From positions 62,001 through 126,000 of the forward strand of contig NZ_JBLYZJ010000005.1 in the NCBI RefSeq assembly GCF_048551375.1: a stretch of DNA of 64,000 nt. The letters are read 5' to 3'. The stretch comes from Faucicola sp048551375 (lineage in GTDB: Bacteria > Pseudomonadota > Gammaproteobacteria > Pseudomonadales > Moraxellaceae). The notes under the pieces are model-generated. The model saw nothing but the letters and a program-made list of their open reading frames with translations. It was not told where the DNA came from and did not search any database. The stretch's first letter is position 1; the number at the start of each line of letters is the position of its first letter. Both the position numbers and the translations under genes were made by a program. Positions 52,654-59,664 of the stretch are shown piece after piece.

Positions 52654-53463
52654 ATGACACCGACTAATAGCTTTACCGACCTTCTCACCCTGATGGCACG
52701 CCTTCGCACCGACTGCCCTTGGGACAAAAAACAAACCAACCACAGCCTCATCCCTTACGCCATCGAAGAAACCTATGAATTGGTCATTCAAAGTGGCGAC
52801 TTTGAGGATATCAAAGGTGAATTGGGCGATGTGCTACTGCAAGTGATTTTTCATGCTCATCTATACAATGAACAGGGCAAATTTGACATGGGCGATGTGA
52901 TTTTTGCCTTACAAGAGAAGCTGATTCGCCGTCATCCGCATGTTTTTGAAACCGAAAAATACACCACCGAAGAGCAAGTCAAAGCACGTTGGGACGAAAT
53001 CAAAGCGATTGAATATTCTGAGAAAGAACAACGAGGCAAAAAACGCCGTACACTCGATGCCGTCAAAGCAGGCTCAGCACTGATGCAAGCCCAAGATATT
53101 CAAAAAACCGCCAATGGCGTGGGCTTTGACTGGGATGTGGTGAGCGGTGCAGTGGATAAACTGGACGAAGAAATCAGCGAACTCAAAGAAATCTTACCCA
53201 AAGACAGCGAAAAACCCACGCCTGCCCAAAAACTGGAGCTAGAAAAAGAATTGGGCGATTGCTTTTTTGCCTTGGTGAATGTGGCTCGCAAGCTAGGCAT
53301 TGATAGCGAAACAGCGACTTTAACAACGGTGCATAAATTCAAATCTCGCTTTGGTTTTATCGAAGATAAATTGGCAAAAATCGGCAAAACGCCCCAAACA
53401 TCAACGCTTGAGGAAATGGATAGATTGTGGGATTTAGCAAAAGTACAAGAGAAAAATCGTTAA
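52654..53463 (+). CDS. mazG: Nucleoside triphosphate pyrophosphohydrolase MazG
   Basis: Hydrolyses NTPs and dNTPs to monophosphates and is linked to lowering ppGpp-type stress signals and removing damaged nucleotides. The 269-aa protein has two MazG domains. The N-terminal one has LRTDCPWDKKQTNHSLIPYAIEETYELV and the EExxD-type KGELGDVLLQVIFHAHL. The C-terminal one has KLDEEISELKEIL and LEKELGDCFFALVNVARKLG. Full length for the E. coli type. mazEF is not adjacent. It is the last chromosomal gene before the prophage. Confidence 0.94.
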   Translation: MTPTNSFTDLLTLMARLRTDCPWDKKQTNHSLIPYAIEETYELVIQSGDFEDIKGELGDVLLQVIFHAHLYNEQGKFDMGDVIFALQEKLIRRHPHVFETEKYTTEEQVKARWDEIKAIEYSEKEQRGKKRRTLDAVKAGSALMQAQDIQKTANGVGFDWDVVSGAVDKLDEEISELKEILPKDSEKPTPAQKLELEKELGDCFFALVNVARKLGIDSETATLTTVHKFKSRFGFIEDKLAKIGKTPQTSTLEEMDRLWDLAKVQEKNR

Positions 53464-53498
53464 AATAAGTGGTAATAGCTGAGGAGAATTTATGACAT

Positions 53499-53528
53499 AA
53501 AAAAACCACCAAATATGGTGGTTTTTTT
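53499..53528. terminator. Bidirectional terminator at the left prophage edge
   Basis: AAAACCACC, AAATAT loop, GGTGGTTTT within A/T-runs. It ends the mazG transcript. Before prophage insertion it would also have been the terminator right behind tRNA-Glu, since it abuts the left tRNA fragment. Confidence 0.85.
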
Positions 53529-53582
53529 GAATAAGTGGCGTCCCCACGGGGATTCGAACCCCGGTTACCGCCGTGAAAGGGC
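53528..53582. repeat. attL: 55-bp direct repeat (tRNA-Glu 3' fragment)
   Basis: It begins TGAATAAGTGGCGTCCCCAC and ends GTGAAAGGGC, identical to 62698-62752. It corresponds to tRNA-Glu from the anticodon stem to the CCA end plus 8 bp beyond. It is not a working tRNA because the 5' half is missing. Confidence 0.95.
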
Positions 53583-53614
53583 TTTTATCTTTATATTATC
53601 CATTTACCAAAGCT

Positions 53615-54433
53615 TTAAAATGCTATTAAATCAACCACAGACGACAAGTTATCAGGGCTTAAATGTGAATAACGCTGTGTTATTCGTGTGTCTGAGTGTC
53701 CTAATAGTTGGCTCACATGATACAACGGCACTCCTTGAGATACTAGAAGGCTTGCAAATGTATGACGCAAATCATGGATCCGACAACTTAACCCTGAGTG
53801 TTCCAACGCCCACAACCACGCACGTCTAAATGTCTTATAACGATCATCTGTCTTAGGATTATAAAACACATATTTATGATGATAAACCCCCAATTCTTTA
53901 AAAGCTAAAATTGCCTGATTATTCAAAGGTTTATAAATAGTTTTCTTGTTTTTTGATAAGCTATTTCTAATCACTAAATACTTAGAATCAATATTCACAT
54001 TATCCCACTCTAAACTTAAAATTTCGCCACTACGTGAACCTGTATGCAGTAGCAAACTGATATAGACATAAAAGGCAGGGTTAGCATACTGCTTACAAGC
54101 TTCCAAAAGCAACACACATTCATTTTTGTCCAAATACCTTGGTAAAAAATCAGACTCAAAGAGATTAAAACCATTAAAAGGGTTTCTTAAATTGCTTTCT
54201 GTATGCTTGTTATAGTAGTTAATAGCAGAGCGTGCAATGGTCAACTCTCTATTTATTGTGCTATTTTTAACGCCTTGGATGTTACGGAGGGTGCAATAGT
54301 CGTGAATGTCATCAATGGTAATTTTTGACAGATTGGCAAAAAACCGAAGTTTGTCAAACTTTTCTGCGTAGTCATGGTTAGACTGATAAAGACCATTTCG
54401 ACTATAAAAGTCTAAAATATAGAGGAAATTCAT
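53615..54433 (-). CDS. Prophage tyrosine-type integrase
   Basis: Catalyses prophage integration and probably excision at the tRNA-Glu site. From ATG 54433 (MNFLYILDFYSRNG) the product is 272 aa; an ATG at 54466 adds 11 residues but has no ribosome site. The N-terminal SAM-like core-binding region (about residues 15-110) is followed by a catalytic domain with the first Arg in HTGSRSGEILSLEW, HDLRHTFASLL with HxxR, LGHSDTRITQRYSH with the last His and the nucleophile Tyr. It lies next to attL, the end away from the intact tRNA. Many filamentous phages lack an integrase and use host XerCD. Confidence 0.93.
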   Translation of the reverse strand: MNFLYILDFYSRNGLYQSNHDYAEKFDKLRFFANLSKITIDDIHDYCTLRNIQGVKNSTINRELTIARSAINYYNKHTESNLRNPFNGFNLFESDFLPRYLDKNECVLLLEACKQYANPAFYVYISLLLHTGSRSGEILSLEWDNVNIDSKYLVIRNSLSKNKKTIYKPLNNQAILAFKELGVYHHKYVFYNPKTDDRYKTFRRAWLWALEHSGLSCRIHDLRHTFASLLVSQGVPLYHVSQLLGHSDTRITQRYSHLSPDNLSSVVDLIAF

Positions 54434-54481
54434 AGGTAAAACCCTGTTGCATGGCGAAATTGCCATACAACAAGATTAGTA

Positions 54482-54778
54482 TTAAGCAAATTGAGGGTTT
54501 GTATTAAAAGTTAAATTAATGTTTAATGCTTTTAAAATACGTTGCATCGTGAACCATGTAGGCGATGTCGTACCGTTGACAGTCTTATATAAACTTTCAC
54601 GGTTTAACCCAGTCAAACGAGCAACCTCAGCAACACCTTTCTTTTTAATCAAGTGACTAATAGCAGACATAAATAAACGTTCATCTTCTTCATTATAACA
54701 ATCATTCAGATAGTCCATGATTTCTTCATCTGTTTCAAAATAATCAAAGACATTAAATTCAGTTAGTTTCTTCATCAT
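54482..54778 (-). CDS. Antitoxin of a HigBA-like (addiction module) pair
   Basis: A DNA-binding antidote of the kind annotated as putative addiction module antidote protein. From the ATG at 54778 it has 98 aa. The N-terminus FNVFDYFETDEEIMDYLND matches the usual antidote opening, and GVAEVARLTGLNRESLYKTVNG with ALNINLTF forms the helix-turn-helix. Residues 54759-54778 overlap the end of the toxin gene, so translation is coupled. The toxin-first gene order is typical of HigBA and unlike most other type II systems. The next gene downstream is the integrase. Confidence 0.88.
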   Translation of the reverse strand: MMKKLTEFNVFDYFETDEEIMDYLNDCYNEEDERLFMSAISHLIKKKGVAEVARLTGLNRESLYKTVNGTTSPTWFTMQRILKALNINLTFNTNPQFA

Positions 54779-55079
54779 CAAGTACCCCATATTCTTTTGC
54801 TATCTTTTTCGCCTTAACAATGTCATCATCTTGGCTTGACTTATCACCACCCGACAACAGTACAATAATCGTATCGCCCTTTTGCATCAAATAGACACGA
54901 ATACCACCATGGTTATGTATTCTTAATTCAAGAATACCATCGCCAACATTATCAATATCGCCAAAATGCCCAAATACTTCAAGCCGATGAATTCGACTTA
55001 AAACAGACTTTTTAGCAATTGGATTTTTCAGACTTTTAAGCCATTTGTTAAATTCACTGGTTCTTTTTAACGTATACAT
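54759..55079 (-). CDS. RelE/HigB-like addiction module toxin
   Basis: A probable ribosome-dependent mRNA interferase of the RelE/ParE fold. The 106-aa product starts at 55079 behind AGGAGG. It shows the family pattern FNKWLKSLKNPIAKKSVLSRIHRLE, FGDIDNVGDGILELRIHNHGGIRVYL and VLLSGGDKSSQDDDIVKAKKIAKEY. It is followed by its antidote with a 20-bp overlap. A separate well-placed ribosome site and a 44-bp gap from zot allow a local promoter, needed if the pair is to be made in the silent prophage. Confidence 0.9.
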   Translation of the reverse strand: MYTLKRTSEFNKWLKSLKNPIAKKSVLSRIHRLEVFGHFGDIDNVGDGILELRIHNHGGIRVYLMQKGDTIIVLLSGGDKSSQDDDIVKAKKIAKEYGVLDDEETN

Positions 55080-55123
55080 AATACCTCCTAAACTATTGTA
55101 GCTTATAAGCCACAATAAAACAA

Positions 55124-56476
55124 TCACATAAAAGGATTTGATGCTACAGCAATTTGAGTGTTTGCAGTTGTCAGCGGTTGTTGCGGTACTGGTTGTTGCT
55201 GTATTGGCGGTTGTGGCATAGTTACCGCTTGCATAGATTGATTAACTTGGCTAACTTTTAAAGTCTTTTTGTCACCATGAGCATACTTTAGACAATCAAG
55301 TTTTGAGATAGCAAGGTACATACCATCCTTATTGTATGCCGTGCATTTATCACCAATCGCAATGACGTTCACAGGCGTATTAAGTAGCATTTGCTGATAC
55401 TCATAGTCAGCTTTGGCTTGTAGCTGTGTATAGTCAACGGCAGGGGCAGAAGCTAACATAGTTGAGTCAGTTGCCGAAGCATTGGACTTATAGCCCATGA
55501 TATCCATGTTAAAAGGGTTAATTGTCGTAGCTGTGGTTGACGCAGGGGCAGAAGCAGGGGCTTTTGTTTCGCTAGGTTCATCGGTAGCTAAAAAAAACGC
55601 ACTGGCAAGCATAGAGAAGCCCACAGCCATAATTGCACCTAAGAACAATAGTAACCGCCATGGGATACGTTTTTGAGACGTATCGATAGTGGTTGACTTG
55701 TATAGCTTAAAAATGCGATCAGGCGGATTAAATTTAAACGAGCGTTCAGCCCCTAGACGTACCCTAACAGCATTGGGACTTTGTTCATACTGTCCGTACT
55801 GATATATGCGTGTATACCAACCGAATGGGGTTGTTGCATGCCAATGCAAATGCACAAGTCCACGAATTGTAGCATGAAGTTTAATCGGCTGTTGAGTGAT
55901 GACATAAAAGTCAAAGCCTCGATGGCGGTGTACTGATAAATCCTCAATAATTGGGTTACCACGAGACTTTTCATCATCAAAAGGCTTAACTAGCTGTATT
56001 TCATCAATAACAACAATTGAGCCGTCTGGACACTTCCGCCAATCTAACTGATTTGCCCTAACATAGTCGATTTTTAGAGCATTGATGTTGGTGTAAATGG
56101 TGCGAACTGGTAGCAGATACTTAAAGCCATAATCGCCCTCACGTTCAACAATTCGATTTAACATTTCGTTAAATTGCATGGTGCGAGCAAAATAAAACTC
56201 TGGTCTTAATTCGTCAAATTCTTGCAAAATAAAATGATAATAATCATCATCAAGCAATTCTATTTGTTGCTTTAGGGTATCACCTGTGCCAGTTTCACGC
56301 ACATAATAGGTTAAATCTGATTGCAGATTATGCTTGTTAATCAACTCTAGATTATGCTGATAAATTGATACATTTTTAACAAGGTTGATTTTGTTTTCAG
56401 TCTCAACTTTATCTAGCAATGACACAACATAAGCGGTTTTTCTGCTACCTGGTGTACCTGTCATAAAATAGATCAT
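55124..56476 (-). CDS. zot: Zonula occludens toxin-like phage assembly ATPase (pI)
   Basis: The inner-membrane ATPase that extrudes filamentous phage. The start at 56476 follows AAGGG and puts the P-loop at the N-terminus (MIYFMTGTPGSRKTAYVVSL), as in the family; a TTG at 56536 would overlap the previous gene but adds unconserved residues. Walker B lies in GSIVVIDEIQLV, with DLSVHRHRGFDFYVITQQP after it. A transmembrane segment (RLLLFLGAIMAVGFSMLASAFFLA) sits near residue 285. The periplasmic tail is rich in Ala, Pro and Gln (PPIQQQPVPQQPL) and may contact the secretin. Confidence 0.92.
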   Translation of the reverse strand: MIYFMTGTPGSRKTAYVVSLLDKVETENKINLVKNVSIYQHNLELINKHNLQSDLTYYVRETGTGDTLKQQIELLDDDYYHFILQEFDELRPEFYFARTMQFNEMLNRIVEREGDYGFKYLLPVRTIYTNINALKIDYVRANQLDWRKCPDGSIVVIDEIQLVKPFDDEKSRGNPIIEDLSVHRHRGFDFYVITQQPIKLHATIRGLVHLHWHATTPFGWYTRIYQYGQYEQSPNAVRVRLGAERSFKFNPPDRIFKLYKSTTIDTSQKRIPWRLLLFLGAIMAVGFSMLASAFFLATDEPSETKAPASAPASTTATTINPFNMDIMGYKSNASATDSTMLASAPAVDYTQLQAKADYEYQQMLLNTPVNVIAIGDKCTAYNKDGMYLAISKLDCLKYAHGDKKTLKVSQVNQSMQAVTMPQPPIQQQPVPQQPLTTANTQIAVASNPFM

Positions 56477-56532
56477 AGTTGCCCTTATCGGAGGGCTTCG
56501 GTCGTCATTCTTCCTACTCGCCCCCCTTAATG

Positions 56533-56814
56533 TCAATTCCTAAGTAAAATTAATTTACTAGAATCTTGAATAGCTTTGGCAGACACTGCACCAAGTACAA
56601 TGCTGATAGAATAATCAAAGCCAGCCAACGCAGCATATTGCAATACCATAGGCGGTAAATTGGTGACGTCATCACGAAACTTGTCTATAAGGGTATTAAT
56701 AATTGCAAGAATTGCCCCACCAGTGCCAAGGGTTAGCCCAGCACCTATCAAAGCATCTTTAACAAAGAATCGGTTAGCGGAACGTATTAAATCGACTAGA
56801 TTTGAACTAGACAT
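56533..56814 (-). CDS. DUF2523-type minor coat/membrane protein (pVI-like)
   Basis: A 93-aa hydrophobic protein between the adsorption-protein gene and zot, where pVI lies in filamentous phages. It has two membrane segments (DALIGAGLTLGTGGAILAIINTL and FDYSISIVLGAVSAKAI) and ends in KLILLRN. Its start overlaps the pIII-like stop by 8 bp. pVI helps release the phage from the membrane; that role is inferred from position and size. The DUF2523 name is from recalled resemblance. Confidence 0.78.
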   Translation of the reverse strand: MSSSNLVDLIRSANRFFVKDALIGAGLTLGTGGAILAIINTLIDKFRDDVTNLPPMVLQYAALAGFDYSISIVLGAVSAKAIQDSSKLILLRN

Positions 56815-58405
56815 TTGTGCCTCTTAAAATATAGATTGCCCAAAGCGATGATATAGCCACCATAGCAGGCTTAATAAACGTAACTAGGAATGTGCAAAAT
56901 TTACCATTATCAAGTAGTACAAGGCTATAAGCGTTGCCAAACGGATCAGAGAAATTAGCTACCAAGTCGTCAGGGCAACTATCCCTAAATTTAATAACGG
57001 TATTAGTTTTTTTGTCGTCATCATCACGCAAGGAGGGTAATTTGCTATCCTCGTCTTTGTCATCCCTGTCTCTGCCATCATAAGGGTCATTAAAAACTGA
57101 TTTGATATCGTCAATAAATTCACAGATTTTTTTGTTAAATTCAGTCGCAGTACATAGGTGCATTTTTTCTATGTTGTCATTGGCTTTTTTTAACTGGCTG
57201 ATGATTTCATCTAACTTTTCTGTCATTAACTCTAATTGGTCGTCTATCTCATCAAGTTCTTTGTTAACAGTGTCAAGCTTTTCCATGATTTGCTGATTAT
57301 CTTGATGCAAGGTATCTTTTAAATCATCAATTTTTTCTTTGAGTTCCTTAAAATCAAGCTTTTGCTGTTTTGCTAAGTCGTCAATCTTTTGGTTAGTGCG
57401 TTGGGCTTCCTCTACCAAGCTTTCTAGTTCATCCTGAATTTTGTATAGTCTGTCATTGGTTTTTTTGACTTCGGCTAGTAGCTTTGCGTCATTTTCAAGC
57501 GATGAGTTAAAAAACTTTTGATTAACATCATTCATGGCTTTCAATGCTTGTAGCAAGTCTTCGCAACATTCGCATTTGCCGTCATCATCTGTATCAGGTT
57601 TTTTGATACAGGTATCACCAATTTTATAATGGTCAGACGGACATTGTTTGTCATCTGTGTCGTCTTTATCGTCATCAGGTACACATTCGCCATCACTATT
57701 TTTTTTGTAGTTTGGATTGTCACATTTGGCATTGTTAAAATCATCATCAAAGTCGCCATCTTCCGCTTGTTTCTTGGCTACTTCTTTTAAAAAATCTTGA
57801 GCGTCTTTATCGTCTCTATCCGAACGTTCTTTGATTTTTTCGGCTATTTGCTCCTCAGATAATGTGGATTCATTGCCCCATTCAGCACAATAATACATAA
57901 TAGTATGACCAGATAGCCAAGTGTTACCCTCCGCATCAGTTCTAACTGAATACTTATACTCCTGCCCATTGGTATATCCATAAACACGTCTTATTTTTTT
58001 ATAACCAGCTTCACGTGCTTGAGATTCAGATCTATAAATTACACCATCAGCATTCCAAGCTACACATGATTTCTCACCACCCTTATATTTTACTTTGCCG
58101 TCTTTTTCGTCAAACCACCATTCAGCACCGTCCAATATTTCGTCTATGGCTTCTTTGGCGACTTTTCGGCATGTTGATGATGATGCACACATCACAAATA
58201 AACCTGCTGGCGTACGGCTAATAATGGTTTTACCTATTTTAGCCGTTGTCGGTGATTTGATGATTGTAGTACCTTTTTTTGTCAATTCTACACCTTGCCC
58301 CTTAATCCATTCACCTGTAGTAACTGATGATGGAGCAAAAGCGTAAGATAGCGGTGTAACGAGGGCTAATACTAATGCTAATAAACTGACAATTATTTGC
58401 TTCAT
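56807..58405 (-). CDS. Phage adsorption protein (pIII/TspB-like) with long coiled coil
   Basis: The tip protein that should recognise the host receptor. In the 532-aa product a signal peptide ends near residue 24 (TPLSYAFA). A globular N-terminal domain with several Cys spans about 25-240, followed by Asp-rich spacer (CVPDDDKDDTDDKQCP). A CECC cluster lies near 278-281, and a heptad-rich coiled coil at about 283-415 carries repeated Leu/Ile spacing. A second Asp-rich spacer (about 441-467) is followed by a C-terminal Cys-containing domain and membrane anchor (FCTFLVTFIKPAMVAISSLW). The C-terminal part resembles the TspB proteins of Neisseria filamentous phages (recalled, not searched). Confidence 0.85.
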   Translation of the reverse strand: MKQIIVSLLALVLALVTPLSYAFAPSSVTTGEWIKGQGVELTKKGTTIIKSPTTAKIGKTIISRTPAGLFVMCASSSTCRKVAKEAIDEILDGAEWWFDEKDGKVKYKGGEKSCVAWNADGVIYRSESQAREAGYKKIRRVYGYTNGQEYKYSVRTDAEGNTWLSGHTIMYYCAEWGNESTLSEEQIAEKIKERSDRDDKDAQDFLKEVAKKQAEDGDFDDDFNNAKCDNPNYKKNSDGECVPDDDKDDTDDKQCPSDHYKIGDTCIKKPDTDDDGKCECCEDLLQALKAMNDVNQKFFNSSLENDAKLLAEVKKTNDRLYKIQDELESLVEEAQRTNQKIDDLAKQQKLDFKELKEKIDDLKDTLHQDNQQIMEKLDTVNKELDEIDDQLELMTEKLDEIISQLKKANDNIEKMHLCTATEFNKKICEFIDDIKSVFNDPYDGRDRDDKDEDSKLPSLRDDDDKKTNTVIKFRDSCPDDLVANFSDPFGNAYSLVLLDNGKFCTFLVTFIKPAMVAISSLWAIYILRGTNV

Positions 58406-58500
58406 AATAAATTTAAATCTTTAACAAGTAAAAACAAACCCCACCAAAAGAACAATGCTGGCAGGTAAACGAAAATAATCATAAGTAAATTTTTAAGCAT
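58402..58500 (-). CDS. 32-aa hydrophobic peptide, minor-coat (pVII/pIX) candidate
   Basis: Encodes MLKNLLMIIFVYLPALFFWW and ends VKDLNLL; 32 codons, nearly all hydrophobic. The TGA overlaps the adsorption-protein ATG as ATGA, the usual sign of translational coupling. Position between the major coat and adsorption genes and size match the 32-33 aa pVII/pIX peptides of Ff phages. The ribosome site is weak (GAGA). Confidence 0.65.
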   Translation of the reverse strand: MLKNLLMIIFVYLPALFFWWGLFLLVKDLNLL

Positions 58501-58510
58501 AGTAAAAGTC

Positions 58511-58597
58511 TCATTTAATTGATTTAATAACTAACCACATAGCGAGAAGTACAACGCCAATCGGTAACCAGTTTAAAACACTAGGACCATCTACCAT
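58511..58597 (-). CDS. 28-aa hydrophobic peptide, minor-coat (pVII/pIX) candidate
   Basis: Encodes MVDGPSVLNWLPIGVVLLAM and ends WLVIKSIK: a short polar head, one membrane helix and a basic tail, as expected of a filamentous phage cap peptide. AAGG lies 8 nt before ATG. It is followed 10 bp later by the 32-aa gene. Confidence 0.65.
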   Translation of the reverse strand: MVDGPSVLNWLPIGVVLLAMWLVIKSIK

Positions 58598-58620
58598 TTA
58601 TAAAACCTTACATTAGTAAA

Positions 58621-58646
58621 TAGCCCTACCTTTTAAGGTAAGGCTA
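58621..58646 (-). terminator. Hairpin after the major coat gene (possible attenuator)
   Basis: TAGCCCTACCTT/AAGGTAAGGCTA forms a 12-bp stem with one mismatch and almost no loop, 28 bp after the coat stop. It lacks a long T-run. Ff phages have a terminator at the same place, limiting expression of genes downstream of the coat. Confidence 0.55.
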
Positions 58647-58673
58647 TATTGCAAAAATTGCAACCTTTGGTGA

Positions 58674-58979
58674 TTAAGCCTTACGAATACCTTGTTTAAG
58701 TAATCCGTAACCTTTAAAGCCACCCACAGCAATTACACCAATGCCCAAGACACTGACGGCAGCCGAAAGACCTTTTTTCATGTAGTCGACAGCTTTGTCA
58801 GACAATGCTTCAAAGGGGATATCAATATCTGGAATATCCGCAAACGCTGATTGAGAGGTTAATGCAAAACCTACTACAGTTACAGGAACAGCAACTGACT
58901 TTGCATAGGCTTTGAAATTGTCAAGCTTCGTGTAAAGCGGTGTTGTGACAATGGTTTTTTGATTTTGTGCTTGAGGCAT
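58674..58979 (-). CDS. Major coat protein (pVIII-like) precursor
   Basis: The virion tube subunit. The 101-aa precursor has a long leader with hydrophobic core AVPVTVVGFALTSQSAFA. Cleavage is expected after Ala47, giving a 54-aa mature protein. This has an acidic N-terminus (DIPDIDIPFEALSD), a central membrane helix (LSAAVSVLGIGVIAVGG) and a basic C-terminus (GYGLLKQGIRKA), the layout that lets the tail bind DNA inside the filament. The leader is longer than in M13. The start is preceded by AAGGAGC. Confidence 0.9.
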   Translation of the reverse strand: MPQAQNQKTIVTTPLYTKLDNFKAYAKSVAVPVTVVGFALTSQSAFADIPDIDIPFEALSDKAVDYMKKGLSAAVSVLGIGVIAVGGFKGYGLLKQGIRKA

Positions 58980-58995
58980 AGTAGCTCCTTAGTTA

Positions 58996-59211
58996 TCAAG
59001 CAATTTTGATAGCTTTTACTATAATCATGTAAGCAATAAAAATAGCAAAAGCAATAATTAACCACATACCAACTATAAATGATTCTTTTGGGGTGATTGC
59101 CCCAAAGGTTTTGGGATTTACATTGACTGGTTGATATGTGACCCACGTTTTGCAATTATAGCCACCATAAGTGTTTTGCATTGTTTCCAACTCTTGACAC
59201 ACATAAGCCAT
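58996..59211 (-). CDS. 71-aa prophage membrane protein
   Basis: A small protein between the ssDNA-binding candidate and the coat gene. The first 28 residues hold two cysteines (MAYVCQELETM, YNCKTWV), then PVNVNPKTFGAITPKES. The second half is one membrane helix (SFIVGMWLIIAFAIFIAYMIIVKAI) with no signal peptide. Similar small Cys-containing, single-helix proteins occur at this place in other filamentous phages; it could be a minor structural or assembly component. No firm function. Confidence 0.75.
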   Translation of the reverse strand: MAYVCQELETMQNTYGGYNCKTWVTYQPVNVNPKTFGAITPKESFIVGMWLIIAFAIFIAYMIIVKAIKIA

Positions 59212-59226
59212 AACTACAAAATTCCT

Positions 59227-59643
59227 TTATTTTTGAGTGATAACAGCTGATTGTGCGTTAGCTGTTGGTTTTCTATCTTGACGTGGTACAAGCTGTAATT
59301 CTCTGATGTTGTCAAAGTCAACGTGTAGTACTAAGTCACGCATACGCCCTTTTTTATCAGCAATTTTTGTGGTGACAACTGGTACATAGCATGGGTATTG
59401 ATGTTCATAGAATCGCACCATGTCAGATAGTTCAGAATACAGGTATGAACCCTGAGCTGTACCAACGGCATGATAGTTGTCTGATTGTTTGGCGTTTTTA
59501 TGCTGTGCTAGCAAGTTACAGTAAGTCCACTGTTCAAAGTCAGTAGGTTCAACACCATGTACTAGCAATGTACCTTGAGTAAGATCTTGCGGTTCATAGG
59601 TGATGTTGTTTACGGTAATTGGTTTTGAGATGTCAAAAGCCAT
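59227..59643 (-). CDS. Putative phage ssDNA-binding protein (pV/RstB-like)
   Basis: A 138-aa soluble protein directly downstream of Rep (21-bp gap), the usual place of the single-strand DNA-binding protein in filamentous phages. It starts MAFDISKPITVNNITYEPQD and has aromatic- and charge-rich strands (FYEHQYPCYVPVVTTKI, LVLHVDFDNIRELQLVPRQD), then a disordered QDRKPTANAQSAVITQK tail. No family was recognised with certainty; the role is inferred from position, size and the absence of membrane segments. Confidence 0.65.
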   Translation of the reverse strand: MAFDISKPITVNNITYEPQDLTQGTLLVHGVEPTDFEQWTYCNLLAQHKNAKQSDNYHAVGTAQGSYLYSELSDMVRFYEHQYPCYVPVVTTKIADKKGRMRDLVLHVDFDNIRELQLVPRQDRKPTANAQSAVITQK

Positions 59644-59664
59644 GGGTTATGCTCCTAGTTTAGT

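Noticed and set aside
53515..53829. Open frame starting in the mazG terminator and crossing attL on the plus strand
   Set aside because: It is the antisense of the tRNA-Glu fragment followed by antisense of the integrase gene. It has no ribosome site.
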